From Gentiana macrophylla (lineage: Eukaryota > Streptophyta > Magnoliopsida > Gentianales > Gentianaceae): a stretch of 64,000 bases of DNA. The notes beneath the pieces were generated by a model. It did not search any database and was not told the DNA's origin. It saw only the letters and a list, made by a program, of their open reading frames with translations. The position numbers were made by a program, and so were the translations under genes. This document shows, in pieces, positions 11,089 to 22,699 of this stretch; position 1 is the first letter of the stretch; every line of letters starts with the position of its first letter. The DNA is taken from contig JAOBSW010000335.1 of NCBI GenBank assembly GCA_026214975.1, forward strand, positions 1-64,000, given 5' to 3'.

Positions 11089-12340
11089 TTGTTGAAGGAG
11101 AAGCTTTGGCAAATGGGACCACAGAGTAAACTCGCTGATATTGAGTTGAAAAGTGGAGAGCTCAAGTCGAAGTTTAGAAGACCCCGCAGATTTGGTGTTG
11201 AAGCCGCTGTCAAACATCTTAAGTATGTGTTTTTAAGAGAAGGTGACAAGCTTCCATTGATTATATCCGCCAAGCTTTCTCAAGCAGAGGAAATGAAACT
11301 AATCAACGCCTTGAAGAAAATGAAAAAGCCTTTGGTTAATGTGCAGGAGATATCGAGGATATCTCCGACATCTCAGATGCACAAGATCAAGACGAATGAG
11401 GTGCAAAATGTGTTAGAGAAATTCTGTATGAGGCTCAACCTCATATGCAAGAAGTCATAAGAAAGAAATCATTAAAATTCTCGACATGGGAATCATTTAT
11501 GCCATCGCGGATAGTGAATGGGTTTCCCCGACTCAAGTAGTTCCCAAGAAAGGGGAATTACGATTGAGAAGAATGAGAAGGAGAGGAAATAGCATTGAGA
11601 CTTGTCATCGGTTACAGTAGTCTCAGACGATTATAGAAAGCTCAATGAGGTAACCATGAAAGATCACTTCCCTTCCATTCATTGACCGTGATGCTTGAGC
11701 GCCTGGCAGTGGCACGATTCTACCGCTCTCGGATGGATATTCGTGATACTTTCAGATACCCATTGATCCAAATTGACCAGAAAAGACCACTTTCACCGCG
11801 CTCTTACGGTACATTCGCTACAGGAGAATGCCATTTGGTCTCTCGTGAATGCCCCACCTACATTTCAAAGATGTATGTCTGGCTATCTTTGACGGGCTCA
11901 GAGAAAAGTGTATGGAAATCTTTATGGACGATTTTTCGGTCTTTGGTCGGGCTTTGATGATTGTCTTGACAACCTTGACTGAAGTCTTATCCAGATGTGT
12001 GGAGAAGAACTTAGTGCTCAATTGGGAAAAATGCCATTTTATGGTAGATTTAGGAATAGTTCTGGCCACAAGATCTCCGCCAAAGGTATTGAAGTTGATA
12101 GGCAAAAGTAGAAGCTATCGAGAAGATGAGCTATCCTAAGAATGTGCGTGAAGTGAGAGGCTTTCTGGACATGTCGGTTTCACGTAAGATTCATTCAAGA
12201 CTTTCCAAGATAGCCAAGCCCCTATCCACTTTACTAAAGGAAGACGCTGAGTTCAATTTTGATGAGAGCCGCAAGCAAGCGCTTGAGGAGCTTAAGGATC
12301 GCTTAATATCTCGCCCAATTTTATATATCCCGACCGAACC
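11089..12340 (+). pseudogene. Reverse transcriptase remnant of element B
   Basis: The frame 11089-11460 covers the protease-RT linker: HLKYVFLREGDKLPLIISAKLSQ is seen in part, ending in an RLNL-like segment. Then [21 protein letters not shown] (about 11490-11550) opens the RT. The catalytic F-M-D-D-F-S lies at 11921-11938, followed by NLVLNWEKCHFMV (about 12010-12045) and the connection MSYPKNVREVRGFL (12126-12167). At least five frameshifts split these, so no enzyme could be made. Confidence 0.8.
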
Positions 12341-12720
12341 TCGCTTTTGAGCTTATGTGCATACGATCAAACTATGCAGCTTGGTGCCGTTTCTAGACAA
12401 AGAATCAAAGGAAAATTCCAGCTTATCTATTATGCTGGGCCACACATTGAACCCCTCAAGTTAACTATACTACTATCAAAAGCGAACCATCGCCGTAGTC
12501 TTTGCTATGGACAAGTTTCAGAGTTACTTGTTAGGAGCTCAAGTGATTGTGTGGATCTGATCACGCCGCTTATGCGATCATCTCGATGACAAAGAAAGAG
12601 GCTAAACCGCGCTTACTACGCTGGATACCGACTTCTACAAGAGTTTGACGCTCAAATTAAGGACAAAAAGGCAAAGGAAAACGAGTGGCGATCACGCTTT
12701 AGAATGTTAGGTGAGGAAAA
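12341..12720 (+). pseudogene. RNase H remnant of element B
   Basis: Pieces read ELMCAYDQTMQLGAV, KFQLIYYAG and LLRWIPTSTRV, then KDKKAKENEWRSRF, matching the RNase H start and the stretch that leads to the DHLSR end. The catalytic region is shifted out of frame near 12340-12350. It lies directly between RT and integrase. Confidence 0.6.
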
Positions 12721-12959
12721 GGATGATCCAGATGATATAGATCTTTACTTTCCTCTAGAAAACATTATGCTAAATAGACGTTGTCCTCCGATGTTCCATG
12801 GTATTCTTCCATTGTAAATTACCTTCATGCCCGATATCTCGATCCAGAATTGTCTTATCGTAAGAAGAAAAGTTCTTCTCGATTTGAAATCTTTCGCTTG
12901 GGATGAACCTTATCTTTTAAGATCTCAGAAAGATGGTTTGCTTAGGAGATGTGTTCCTC

Positions 12960-13985
12960 GAGTGTGAGCAACAATGATATCATTGAGCAAAGGTCACAAA
13001 GGGACCCACCTGAGGTCACTTTGGTCCGTGGAAAACCGCTGCTAAGATCTTCCAACTGCTTCTATTGGCCTACGATCTTTAAAGAGACGTAAGTCAGAAA
13101 GCTTGTGATAGATGCCAAAGAACCGTACTCTGACAAAGCGCTTTGACATGCCTTTGAAACCCATCCTAGAATGCGAGGTCTTTGATGTATGGGTATCGAT
13201 TTTACGGGACCATTCCCATCATCTTGCGGTAATAAATACATCTTAGTCTCTGTGAGACTACGTGGTCTAAATGGGTGGAGGCTCGCCACCTCACAACCAT
13301 CATAAACGGTCATGAAATTTCTAAAGAAAATATCTTCGTGAGGTTTGGATGTCCACGTGCCTTGATCTGATGAAGCGGACGCACTTCGCAACCGACCTCA
13401 GAGAAAGTGCTTGAAAAGTATGGTGTTCGCCACAAAACTGGCACACCATATCATCCGATGACTAGTGGTCGTGATGAGAGAAGCAACCAAAGCATCAAGA
13501 AAATCTCGAAAACGGGCAAGCCATAGAAAAGACCGGAGTTTGAAGTTGATGATGTACTTTGGGCATACAGAATCGCTTATAAAACCCCTATGGGTACATC
13601 TCCATATCAAATGGTCTATGGAAAGCCGTGTCATCCGCTCGCCGAAAGTTAGAGCATAGAGCTTATTGGGCACAAAGTTTCAACTTTGATTCCCAATTCA
13701 GGAAAACATCGACCGCAGCAGCTGTAATGAGTTGGACGATTCTGCACTCCGTGCCTACGAAAGTGCCAGGATTAGTAAAGATAAGATGAAGCTACCCACG
13801 ATGCTAAGATTAAGAAAAGAGAATTCCACGCCGGCTAACAAGTGCTTCTATACAATTCTAGGTTACATTTGTTTCCTCGAAAGTTGAGGACACGTTGGTC
13901 CGGTCCATTCGAGATTCTCCAAATCATTCCCGAGGCGTTTCTAGAACTTCGTGGTTATAGTGGTAAACCGCTTTGAGTAAATGGT
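12960..13985 (+). pseudogene. Integrase remnant of element B
   Basis: The zinc domain starts near 12985 (KGHKGTHLRSLW). The core reads MPLKPILECEVFDV (about 13147-13190), then YVV-MGG at the YVSKWVE position, HTISSDD near 13448, and the conserved PYGYISISNGLWK and LEHRAYWAQSFN stretches (13590-13690) of the core C-terminal side. The chromodomain-free tail runs to about 13985 (LRKLRTRWSGPFEIL-like piece, 13875-13920). Many stops are present. Confidence 0.65.
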
Positions 13986-15129
13986 CAACGGTGAAAGCAC
14001 TATAGTGGTGAACCTAAAGAGAACCCTTTGATTGTTCGCTTTCTCGATATCCTCGGTGTGGTGCTACACAAGTCGATGAGTTTGACGAAGTTTTCACCCG
14101 ACTGCTTTCGTGAGGATGACGGTATTGGTAGATCCAAGAAGTTCTAGCATGTAGTTGGGATATGGAAGAGTTTGAGAGGAGCGCCGCTTGAAACGCCATC
14201 AGAGATTCGTAAGTTAAGTCAACCATGGGAAGTTTCAGCGGTGTTTTGAAAGCTTTATTAAAGGTTTTACCCCATGTGTTAAAGTCGCTTCGCAAATTAA
14301 CCATCACCAAAGTCTAGACGAGGTAGTGGCCGCGCAAAAGTCAATTGGCCTCGATCCAGCCGAGCTTTAAACGGTGTCGAAGTTAACGACATTAACTAAA
14401 AGCGCCACTAGGGGCGCCCTAGATATCGTTTCTTTAGTTATTCTTGCTTTATGCTTTAGTATTTAAGTTTAGTTTATTAAGTTTTAGCCTTACTAAGTTT
14501 TTCTTTATCTCGCGCTTAGTTGTGCTTTCTAGATATGGATTTCGTGTTCAACCAGAGGAGTTACCTTCCTTGGAAGATCCCACTAATCACCTGTAGATGA
14601 CGGACCGGGAGGAACCATTGTTTTGCACGTAGACTTTGATATTAGTACCGTGATCAAGATCGCCACCTATGTTCTCATTGTTCCCCGCTGCTCGGGAGGT
14701 GGAGACTTCACTACTAAGGAGTTGCAGTGAGGCTCTTGACGTCCGTATACACCATCCTCAATGATCCGATGTCGACAGATGAAGCGCTAGTGTCGCACCC
14801 AACATTTTCGAGGTGTTGATGTACCGGTGAGGATTGGGGTTTGCAGGATGAGTATGACTTCCTCCGCGATTGACATGCTCTACTGCCTTATTCGAAAGTG
14901 ATAGATTGGTCGGCCGCTTACGATGACTAGCGTTTTAAGTTGTTTCGTCGAGCTTAACGACGAAACAAAAGCGCTTAGTGGGAGGCAATCCGCTGTTTCC
15001 TATTTGCTTTTACCTATTCTCTAGTAATTTTAAGTACTTCGTTGATTTTTATGTGTATTTTTGAAGTTTTATTTAAGTTTAATAAGAAAGTGCAATTTTG
15101 AATTTGATTTGTATGGAAATTTTATAATT

Positions 15130-15364
15130 TTTGCACTTATATCGCTGACGCCCGCCTGTAACTCGACGCCCGTCCGCTTTGACTAATTTTTTGACGAAAG
15201 GCCCACTAAGCCTCGACGCCCGCCTCGCTTTATTCTCCAACTCGTGATGTGATTTAAACTTGACGAAGGTTAAATAAACCGGACGCCCCGCCCAGCTTCA
15301 TTCGATTTCCCAAAGGACGCTTTGTCCACCGGGTTGGACGAAGTGTCCAACCTCGCTATATATA
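15130..15364 (+). promoter_or_regulatory. Promoter-like GC-box and TATA module inside element B
   Basis: GACGCCCG-type boxes recur at about 15150, 15166, 15215 and 15282 and are followed by TATATATA (15357-15364) within TCGCTATATATACCCTC. The arrangement matches the U3 of LTR A and LTR B but lies about 1.15 kb upstream of the LTR, inside the 3' region. It may be an internal promoter for a downstream transcript or a captured old LTR piece. Confidence 0.4.
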
Positions 15365-15944
15365 CCCTCCGACAAAGGAACCTTCACTTTTCGAATTTTC
15401 AAACGCAAAACCGACTTTTTCCTCCTTTTGCCCTAAAATCTTCAATTCTAAACCATTTTGGGCGATTCCAAGTGCTATAGACCGCGCTTGACACCCTCTC
15501 TTCGATTTTCATAACCAAATTCCCCAACACGCCATATTTCAGAGAGAATCAAAGACCTCCTTAGTCCGACTTTTTGAGAAAAAATTCAATTTTGGAGGCC
15601 ATATTTGTGTTGTGTGGACTCGCTTTCATCTCGATCAAGATCTACTCACCCTACTTGGTAAGTTAGTAACAACTTTTCTAGATTTTATTAACGCTTTGGC
15701 GTAGTTCGATCTTTGGGTCGGCCTGCTCACTTGAATATTACCTTAATTCATTTTTTTTTTTCCTGGTTTTGTGTTTTTAGTGCTACGATATGTCTCTGAG
15801 ACTTATGATAGTTTGTATTTAGATCCGGAGTATGCTATAATCGTGAATATCTAAGGTTTGAATGTGATAAGTAACACGTGACTTATTGTCAAATGAAAAG
15901 TTGAGTTAATATGATGAATTAATTGGGTGTGTCGTAAAGCTAGT

Positions 15945-16100
15945 CGATGATTTGAGTGCGATAGGTATACCACGATGTCCTATACCACTATGATGACTAA
16001 AAGCTCACGCACAATCGTAAGAAGTCGCTTTATGATTTGAGTAAGGTAGGTATATCATGAATATCCTATTCCCGCTTATGACAGGTAAGAGCTCATTCTC
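15945..16100 (+). other. Tandem hairpin cassette, element B copy
   Basis: After GATGATTTGAGTG, GGTATA (15964-15969) faces TATACC (15981-15986); an alternative pairing is ATAGG (15961-15965) with CCTAT (15979-15983). CACTATGATGACTA and AGCTCACGC follow. The second unit has TAGGTATA (16047-16054) facing TATCCTA (16062-16068) with one bulge, then CTTATGA and AGAGCTCA. The layout equals that of A and E. Confidence 0.6.
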
Positions 16101-16498
16101 GATGTGCGCTTAAAAGTGAAATAGTTAAATCAACTAATGAATTGTTATGAAATGAATGAAAGACTAAGTTATCGCTCATCTTATCCCCAAAGAGAAACTC
16201 CATGATATGCTATGGATTATCCTCCGAGTATTTTGTAAAGGCCCTAGATATATTCGATCATTCTTTTCGGATATTTTACGCTTGTAGAGTACATCTTATG
16301 AGTGTCATTTGTTGCTAGTCTACGAGGGGGTATCAGCTAGTTTTGCTTTGAGTTTTTCAAGTTTGGATTTAGTGGAAGTTTTCTATGGCTTTGCACACAC
16401 ACAATGGTGAACTTCTGATTTATTGGATCGTTGATATATCATTTGAGATGTCTATCTTTCTCCGAGCCTTTGTTTTGCTTTTGTTTTGCTCGACGAGC

Positions 16499-16519
16499 AA
16501 AAGCTAAGTGTGGGGGAGT
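16499..16519 (+). promoter_or_regulatory. Polypurine tract of element B
   Basis: AAAGCTAAGTGTGGGGGAG precedes the LTR directly. It is the cleanest polypurine tract among the Athila-like elements here and fixes the LTR start at about 16520. Confidence 0.7.
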
Positions 16520-18072
16520 TTTTATGGGTGATTTTATAATGATTTATAACGCTATATTCTATGATATTTTTCCTCAGATTTGTACTAAATTGCATAAGAA
16601 ACGAGTGTTTAACGGAAATATTGAGTAAATGAGGTTTTAAATAAGTTATTCGCAATATTGGTTAATTTTGGTGCTTTAATTGTGATTTTATGGTCATTTG
16701 ACATTATTACATTTTATGATGTTTTTATGTGTTGTAGATACATGTTGGAGGCTTAAAAGACGATCAAAAGTTGATTAAGTTCGAGTAATTGATGATAAAA
16801 GAGATAATGAAGGAATGGGATAGATAAAAGAGATAAAGATCAAGAAATCGAATTCAATCATATCAAATCAAGGCCTGCAATCTCCGCCCAGCTGGACGAA
16901 GCGTCATTGAAATGGACGAAAGCGCCCGTGATGACATCTTTGATTCAAGAAGTTTGACGCTGGAGTGGACGCTGATGGACGAAGCGCCTGGTCATGACTC
17001 GCCCGATTCAAGTTTTATTGAAGAGTGGACGGGCGCTCAAGATTTCCAGACGGGCGCCCGGTAGCCGACTTTGTCGAACCGACTTGGAAATCTATATATA
17101 GGCGGTTGTTTCTCCACACAATGGGGACCATATACACATTATTCAAAACCCTAAACCTGTGGGCGGCTTTAGGCTGCGTTTTCTCCTTTTATTCCAGCTT
17201 TTATGCACTTTAGATTTAGGTTAAATTAGTTACCTTTTATGCAATCGCTTCGCAAATTTGAGTTGCCGAGGATGTTCGTAAGCTAAAAGCTTCATCAAAC
17301 GAGTATTGTGAAGCCATCCAACAATTGTTGATTTCGCTTTCATCGATTATACCGTGAGTTTTTATTAAAGGTTGTTTCTTATTCATGTTTAATATGTTTA
17401 ATTGCTTTTACATCGAAGATATGCATGTGTTGATTGTTTATTGTTGATGGAAATCTTAATAAACCTTAGATCACCATGAATAAGAATAGTAATTTGAATC
17501 TATCATAACGAAGTTAATAGGTTTAATTGCTAGATTATAAACGTAAAGTTTTCACCTTTGGTTAGAAAACGCGTTAATCTTGCATTGAAGATAATAGATT
17601 AATAGATGAACTTTCTAAGGAATTAGGGTTCATATTTAGATAAGGTGAATCACAACGAGATAAAACCATTTATATAATCGAGATAGAAATCAATGCTTGT
17701 TGCATGTGTGGATCAATCCTCGCTTGCTCGTTATACACTCGATTTAAATCCTTAAAACTTGAATTTGTTTAGTTAGTTTACTTTTATTTGCATCTTAGAT
17801 TAGTTTAGTTAAAGGTTCGCAACCCGTATTCTTCTTAGCTTTGGACTATATCCTATGTCTAGTTTTATTTTTTGTTTTGTTTTGTTTTATTCATTGCTTA
17901 GATTAGCTTCGTGACATAGTTTAGGTTAGACAAAAACTAGGAATCACAATTGTTCGGGCCTCGTGAAGATCGAATTCGCATTAACCACTATTACTACGAT
18001 CCTCATACTTGAGGTTAACCGGATTATTACTTGTTTGTTTTGTGTATATAAAACCGTGACATCGTGCCTCAT
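16520..18072 (+). repeat. 3' LTR of element B
   Basis: It begins just after the polypurine tract and aligns with LTR A, although the expected first TG reads TT. GC-rich boxes occupy 16880-17061, the TATA box is at 17093-17100, and the end comes after CTACGATCCTCATACTTGAGG (17994-18014, in part). It is cut by the reversed D' LTR near 18072. The pair ACGGGCGCCCGG (17050-17061) and TATATATA has the same spacing as in LTR A. Confidence 0.7.
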
Positions 18073-18470
18073 AATTATAGTGAAATAACTGACTTAGCTA
18101 ACCCTAAAACTACCCTCATCCAAGAAAGCACATTTCCGAAGCTTCACAGATGCTCGATCGAGTTTAGTTTCAGAACTTTTGCTTTTCCGACTTAACTAAA
18201 GGTTCCGGAACACCTCGCCCAATTCTTCATCCACCGCTCCATAATTTGATCAAACGCTAGCTCATAATCTGCTACCTAAAGATAGTCCAATAACGCACGA
18301 AATAATTCCAATTCGGGGAATATAAATGCAAAATGCAAAATACTTAACTCATGAACCCGACATAGCTCACTCAATACAAATGGTTCATATAAATGGCCAA
18401 AAACAACCAAGTTCATCTTAGAATGGATGAAGAGTTGATGCCCTAAGATGTATCATTTTAAGTGTCATCA
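18073..18470 (-). repeat. Partial LTR of element D'
   Basis: On the minus strand it starts at 18470 with TGATGACACTTAAAATG, right after AAAAGTCTAGTAGGGTGTAGT. It resembles the first 400 bp of the C LTR (19960-20400): GTCGGGTTCATGAG, ATTATTTCGTGCGTTATT and GGATGAGGGTAGTTTTAGG are shared in form. It breaks off at the TATA region (about 18075). Confidence 0.65.
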
Positions 18471-19812
18471 ACTACACCCTACTAGACTTTTGCTCGTCCT
18501 CGAGAAGAATATTAAGGCGGAATTTATTGACAAGAGAAATCCCCCTCAACTACCAAATATTCAATAAAGATTTAAGGCAAAACATAAGTCAAGCCACAAT
18601 TCATAAGCTCCCCATTAATCAGTACCCACCAACGCATCAACGTGTCGTGGTGATAAATCTTTCGTGATAGTGCATTCATGAAAAGAACCAAGTTATAGCG
18701 ACCTAAACTTTCCAAAGGTGTATACTCGCTTCTTCTTGCCTTCTGACTTAGGCAAACAACATGAAACCTTAATCAGTCGGGCAGATTAGGGACCGAGTAC
18801 TACTCAAAGGTCCTCGTTTATTTTTATTTTTATGCGAGGGTCGTGCATCTTACGCTCCGAATTAGGTTCCCTCCTACCTTTATGCTTTTCGCATTATTTT
18901 ATTTTTCTTAGCATTTTTCCTCTATGATTTTTCTTTTTCCTCACTCTCTCACAAGCCCGCTTTTGTCCTGTTTTACCTGTTGTGGCTTTCATAATTGCTG
19001 CCATCATCCTACAACAATCATGTAAATTTTATCCACCAATAAGTATTGACTCTCGGTCTGAGATAACTCTTCATCTCATTCAAAATACTTCTCACTCATA
19101 TTATGTGCTAAAAAATGAATGCAATGGTAAAGTAACAATTAATAAGTCACTACTTCATGCAACATAACACATGCTCATTCATCCATACTACATTGAATCG
19201 CTTATAGCTAACTTCAAATCGCCTCGGTTCCTTTACTACCGATTCTCTACTCAGACGCTCAATAGACAAGCTAAAAATATTGTTAAAATTTTGAAAATGA
19301 CCCCATTTTGTTAAGTTCAAGCTAAGACCGCCTGCACTCTCACTTATTTTAGGCATTGTACCCAGTGACTAATAAAGAAAAGAGAAAATGTACTTACCTT
19401 CTGAATTGGTCGGCTAAGTGTAATGACAAATCATGGACATAACTATCGTGAATCGCTTCATGGGCTATCCATCCTCATGCGCTTCAAACACTTCCAAAAT
19501 GACTATCAAGAACATGCCAAGGGCAATAAGAAAATAAGGTGGCGGTAATTGAGCATACCCGAGGAATGCACAAAAATATTTTAAGCCACTTTATTCTTTA
19601 TTGACTTCTGCAAGATGAAAAACTTTATGAGGGTATCACATGAGAATCGTTAAGAAAAACCACATATAACCGAGTCGAATGACAAAAGATATAAATGTTG
19701 AAAAAAACCTTCTCGATTGTCATCCTACTTTATTGACTCAAACAATAATTTCAAACAAAGTAAAAAAGGGTTTAAGAAATAGTTCTGAATTTATAGTCGC
19801 CAGCTCGACTGT

Positions 19813-19950
19813 ACTCATTGGGCTGCTTTATTCATAATACGGGTCATCCAACATAAATATTTCTAACTCCGGTTTATAACTATGCTCGACGTAATGTTTC
19901 AGCCTATGGCTGTTAATAATGTATACCTCTCCCAAGCGTTCATCTCGTAT
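19813..19950 (-). pseudogene. Integrase C-terminal remnant of element D'
   Basis: The minus strand reads a tail ending in LKHYVEHSYKPELEIFMLDD and a YE-stop. Element C encodes the matching tail, HYLEHKYDPELEVFMLED, ending at 28378. Only the last 45 or so residues remain, because the 5' part is cut off by the C LTR. Confidence 0.65.
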
Positions 19951-19959
19951 TTCACATAC

Positions 19960-21333
19960 CGATGACGCTTGAAATAGTATATCATACAACATCAACATTC
20001 TATCCATTACAAGCTAAAAATAGTTGTTTCTACCTACAATTATGAACCACTTGAGTCAAATGTCATATGTCGGGTTCATGAGTCGAATATTTTGCATTTA
20101 ACGTTTATTTTCCCTTATTCAAAATTATTTCGTGCGTTATTTGATTATTTTTAGGATACGAAATATTGGGCTAAGCATTGTGGACAATTCTAGAGTGGAT
20201 TGAACGAAAGGATTGGGACTAAGGTATTCCAGAACCTTCCAAGTTATGTCGGTAGAAAAAAAAGGACAAAAATACCCCTGATTAATCGGGAAGTACTGCC
20301 GACTTATCGAGAATCCAGAATCTTTCGAAACGTGTTTTATTGGACGAGGGGTAGTTCTAGGTCTTTCTAAGTCGGTTTATTTAGCTATAAATAAGAGGCC
20401 TCTCCCTCAGAATTCATTGTACCTCAAAACTTGCAATTATTATGCAATAAAAGTTCTTTATTTATTTATGTTATGAGTTCTAGTCACGGAGTCGACATAT
20501 TCGCCTCCTAGGAAGAGATACAAGGGAGATCTACACTCATTCGAGGGTATGATTATATGTCTTTAGTTTAATTATGTAGTAGTTAGTTTATTTTACCCTA
20601 TGTATGTATAGATCTGATTCGTTGGTGAAGGAATCATGAAATAGTGATTGCGTTCTTCAGATCTGCGATGGTCTATATCGTTAGATCTGAATACCTAGTA
20701 AATTACTAGTTCATGATAATCGGCCCCAGCAACGTTGATCGACAGATTTAATTGACATGTTAGTAGCCTGATCAACTATCTGCATGTCATCGTTAATTAG
20801 CATGAATGATCGTTAATGAAGTGTTAATTTGGACATTGTCTTGATGGATCCTTAGAACGTGCTAGTCATAGTCGATAGTCGCCAGGAGGTTTTCGGTATT
20901 GAGTCGGCAACTCTAAAACTTATTATGTATGAACTAATACAACCAATGAAGGAGGTTAGTTGCATATAGATTGTCTGTTGTCCTTACAGTGGAAGTAGAT
21001 AGGGTTAGGAGTTTTCACCCGTAGCTAACAATGAATTATAATTTACCAACGGGGATGATTAATGCATGTTATGGGGGGATAACTAATAACTCATAATTAG
21101 GCTAATACCTTAGAAACTCTTGTGCACTCCGTTTGAACTTGCATAATCTTGTTTGTTTATTGGCACCACTTTACTTCTTCCTATATTATAGTTGGTCATA
21201 GACCGTTATTGTGACAAATCAATCTCAATTAATTTATGCTTCTTCCGAGTCATCAGGATTTGACCTTGACTCGCCAAGAGATTTACTACGATAGACCTAG
21301 TCCTATTGCTAGTGAGTACTTTGCACGCGATCA
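19960..21333 (+). repeat. 5' LTR of element C
   Basis: The start is set by alignment with the reversed D' LTR: CGATGACGCTTGAAAT here faces TGATGACACTTAAAAT there. The end, ..GCGATCA, lies 8 bases before the primer binding site. TATAAATA is at 20386-20393 and AATAAA at about 20446. The length of about 1.37 kb is normal for this group. Confidence 0.7.
20386..20393 (+). promoter_or_regulatory. TATA box of the element C LTR
   Basis: TATAAATA lies within TTAGCTATAAATAAGAGG, about 430 bp into the LTR. The reversed D' LTR has a decayed version (CTATAATTATGAGGC on the minus strand). Confidence 0.5.
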
Positions 21334-21341
21334 AGATTTTC

Positions 21342-21360
21342 TGGCGCCGTTGCCGGGGAC
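21342..21360 (+). promoter_or_regulatory. Primer binding site of element C (tRNA-Asp type)
   Basis: TGGCGCCGTTGCCGGGGAC is the 19-base site found in Athila and Tat elements and is complementary to the 3' end of plant tRNA-Asp. It lies 8 bases after the LTR. Minus-strand DNA synthesis starts here. Confidence 0.9.
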
Positions 21361-21684
21361 TCGTGTCAAGAATAATTTTTAATTTGAGATTGGGTGTTTG
21401 TATATGTAGTTTCAGTAAATTTCAAGTCTGCTTTGTTGAGTCTGCTTTATAATCTTTTATACCGGGTCGCATGAGTCGCTTTGTTTGAATCTAGAATAAA
21501 AATTCACCCGATTAGTCGAGGTTTACCCGCTGATTAATCAAGCGCCCCTGATTCAGAGAATCGGTTCGCCGCTTCAGTCGATTCAAAAATCGTAGTCTCA
21601 GATTTTTGAGTCCCACAAGCGAGTGTAATAGCCGGGCGCAGGAAAGTCACTAACTTTTTTTTTTTATTCTTTTGTGTCTTTTAG

Positions 21685-22660
21685 TATGCTACACGAAGTT
21701 CAGCAGCCAAACTCGAGAGATTCATACCTGAAATTGAGAAGTTTTCTAGACAAAAGAGAAAGGAAGCTCGAGAGACGACTATTAGGTTGGCGGATGACAT
21801 AAGTTCACACGAAGGAGATCACAACAAGAAGGAAGAAGAAATTCCACCTTTGGAGGATACATATAACAACATGGCGGAGAATGGACAAAACGGAAGAGGA
21901 AACGGAGCAGGAGTTGGTGGTACTAGGATATAGAAGAACTCTACAGAGTTATGCAATGGCCATGATTGAGCAATTCGTGCCCGCAATTGTTCAGCTAGAG
22001 AATACGGATGAGATCTTTCACCCAAAGCCAAACGTGATACAATTGGTGACCAATTACACTACCTTCCATGGAGTACCGAAAAAAGATCCTAGTGTACACA
22101 TCACTGACTTCTTGAAGATAGTTAGTACAGTCAAACTAGCATGAGTACCTGAAGACAACATTAAGCTGAAATTGTTCCCATTCACTCTAAAAGACAAGGC
22201 AAAAATACGGTTATTGTCTCTAGCACCCTGATCAATCCAAACTTGGACCGACCTACTGCAAAATTTGTGAATAAGTACTGCCCACCTGGAAAGTCACTAC
22301 AGATGAGACAATACATCATGAATTTCAAGCAAAAACCGGCCAAGACTTTTGAAGAATCTTAGGAAAGGTTTAAGGAAGCACAACGGAGATGCCCTCACCA
22401 TGATATCACTCTGCCCGTACGAATGCATAGTTTTTATCATGGATTGAAGCCCAGTGAACAAATGAGAGTTGATGCATCGAGCAACATATGTTTTGCGTTG
22501 CTGTCACCTGAAGAAGCTGAAGAAAAGTAGAAACAAATAGCACTTACAAGCCAATGGGGAACGCATCAAATTGAGAATGTATAGGTAGCTGAAGGAGTAT
22601 TTGGAGAAGATACATCTCAAAATATTTATACTAGTTAATGGAAATGAATGAGAAAATAGA
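21685..22660 (+). pseudogene. Gag (capsid) remnant of element C
   Basis: Frames read KPNVIQLVTNYTTFHGVPKK and DFLKIVSTVK, then EDNIKLKLFPFTLKDKAKI and LLSLAP, then CPPGKS-like and FHGL-like pieces near 22270-22450: the Gypsy capsid domain (retrotransposon gag). A stop (TGA) closes the 22100s frame at 22142, and further stops and shifts follow. The segment before 21880 is a charged N-terminal part (RQKRKEARE). Confidence 0.7.
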
Positions 22661-22699
22661 CAGCATGCAAGACTGCATCACCAAGGTTGAGAAATTCAA

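Larger units (their letters stand above)
13986..16498 (+). other. Long non-coding 3' region of element B
   Basis: There is no credible gene in this 2.5-kb stretch. It contains two copies of the post-pol motif: ACATTAACTAAAAGCGCCACTAGGGGCGCCC at about 14387-14419 in part, and AACAAAAGCGCTTAGTGGGAGGCAA at about 14963-14990 in part. It also holds a GC-box and TATA module (15130-15364), a pyrimidine-rich tract ending in TTTTTAG that looks like a 3' splice site (15747-15780), and the conserved blocks and hairpins from 15836 on. The 14420-14950 part may be a dead extra ORF, as Athila elements can carry an env-like gene there, but I could not recognise one. Confidence 0.5.
9650..18072 (+). mobile_element. 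Element B: Athila-type Gypsy retrotransposon lacking its 5' end
   Basis: Gag-end, protease, RT, RNase H, integrase, a 2.5-kb 3' region and a 3' LTR follow in order on the plus strand. No 5' LTR or primer binding site is found before 9650, and only the very end of gag is recognisable, so the left end is truncated. Sequence resemblance to A is strong in pol, in the 3' hairpins and in the LTR promoter. All frames are broken. The right end abuts a reversed fragment (D') near 18072. Confidence 0.8.
18073..19959 (-). mobile_element. Element D': 3' end of an Athila-like element in reverse
   Basis: Read on the minus strand, 19959 to 18073 gives the integrase end, a 1.35-kb 3' region, a polypurine-like tract and about 400 bp of LTR. 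The 3' region is a clear relative of the one in element C (28381-29287): the segments around CAGTCGAGCTGG..GACTATAAATTCAG and GTGTTATGTTGCATGAAGTAGT match. It is truncated at the 5' side by the LTR of C and at the LTR side by LTR B. Confidence 0.75.
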
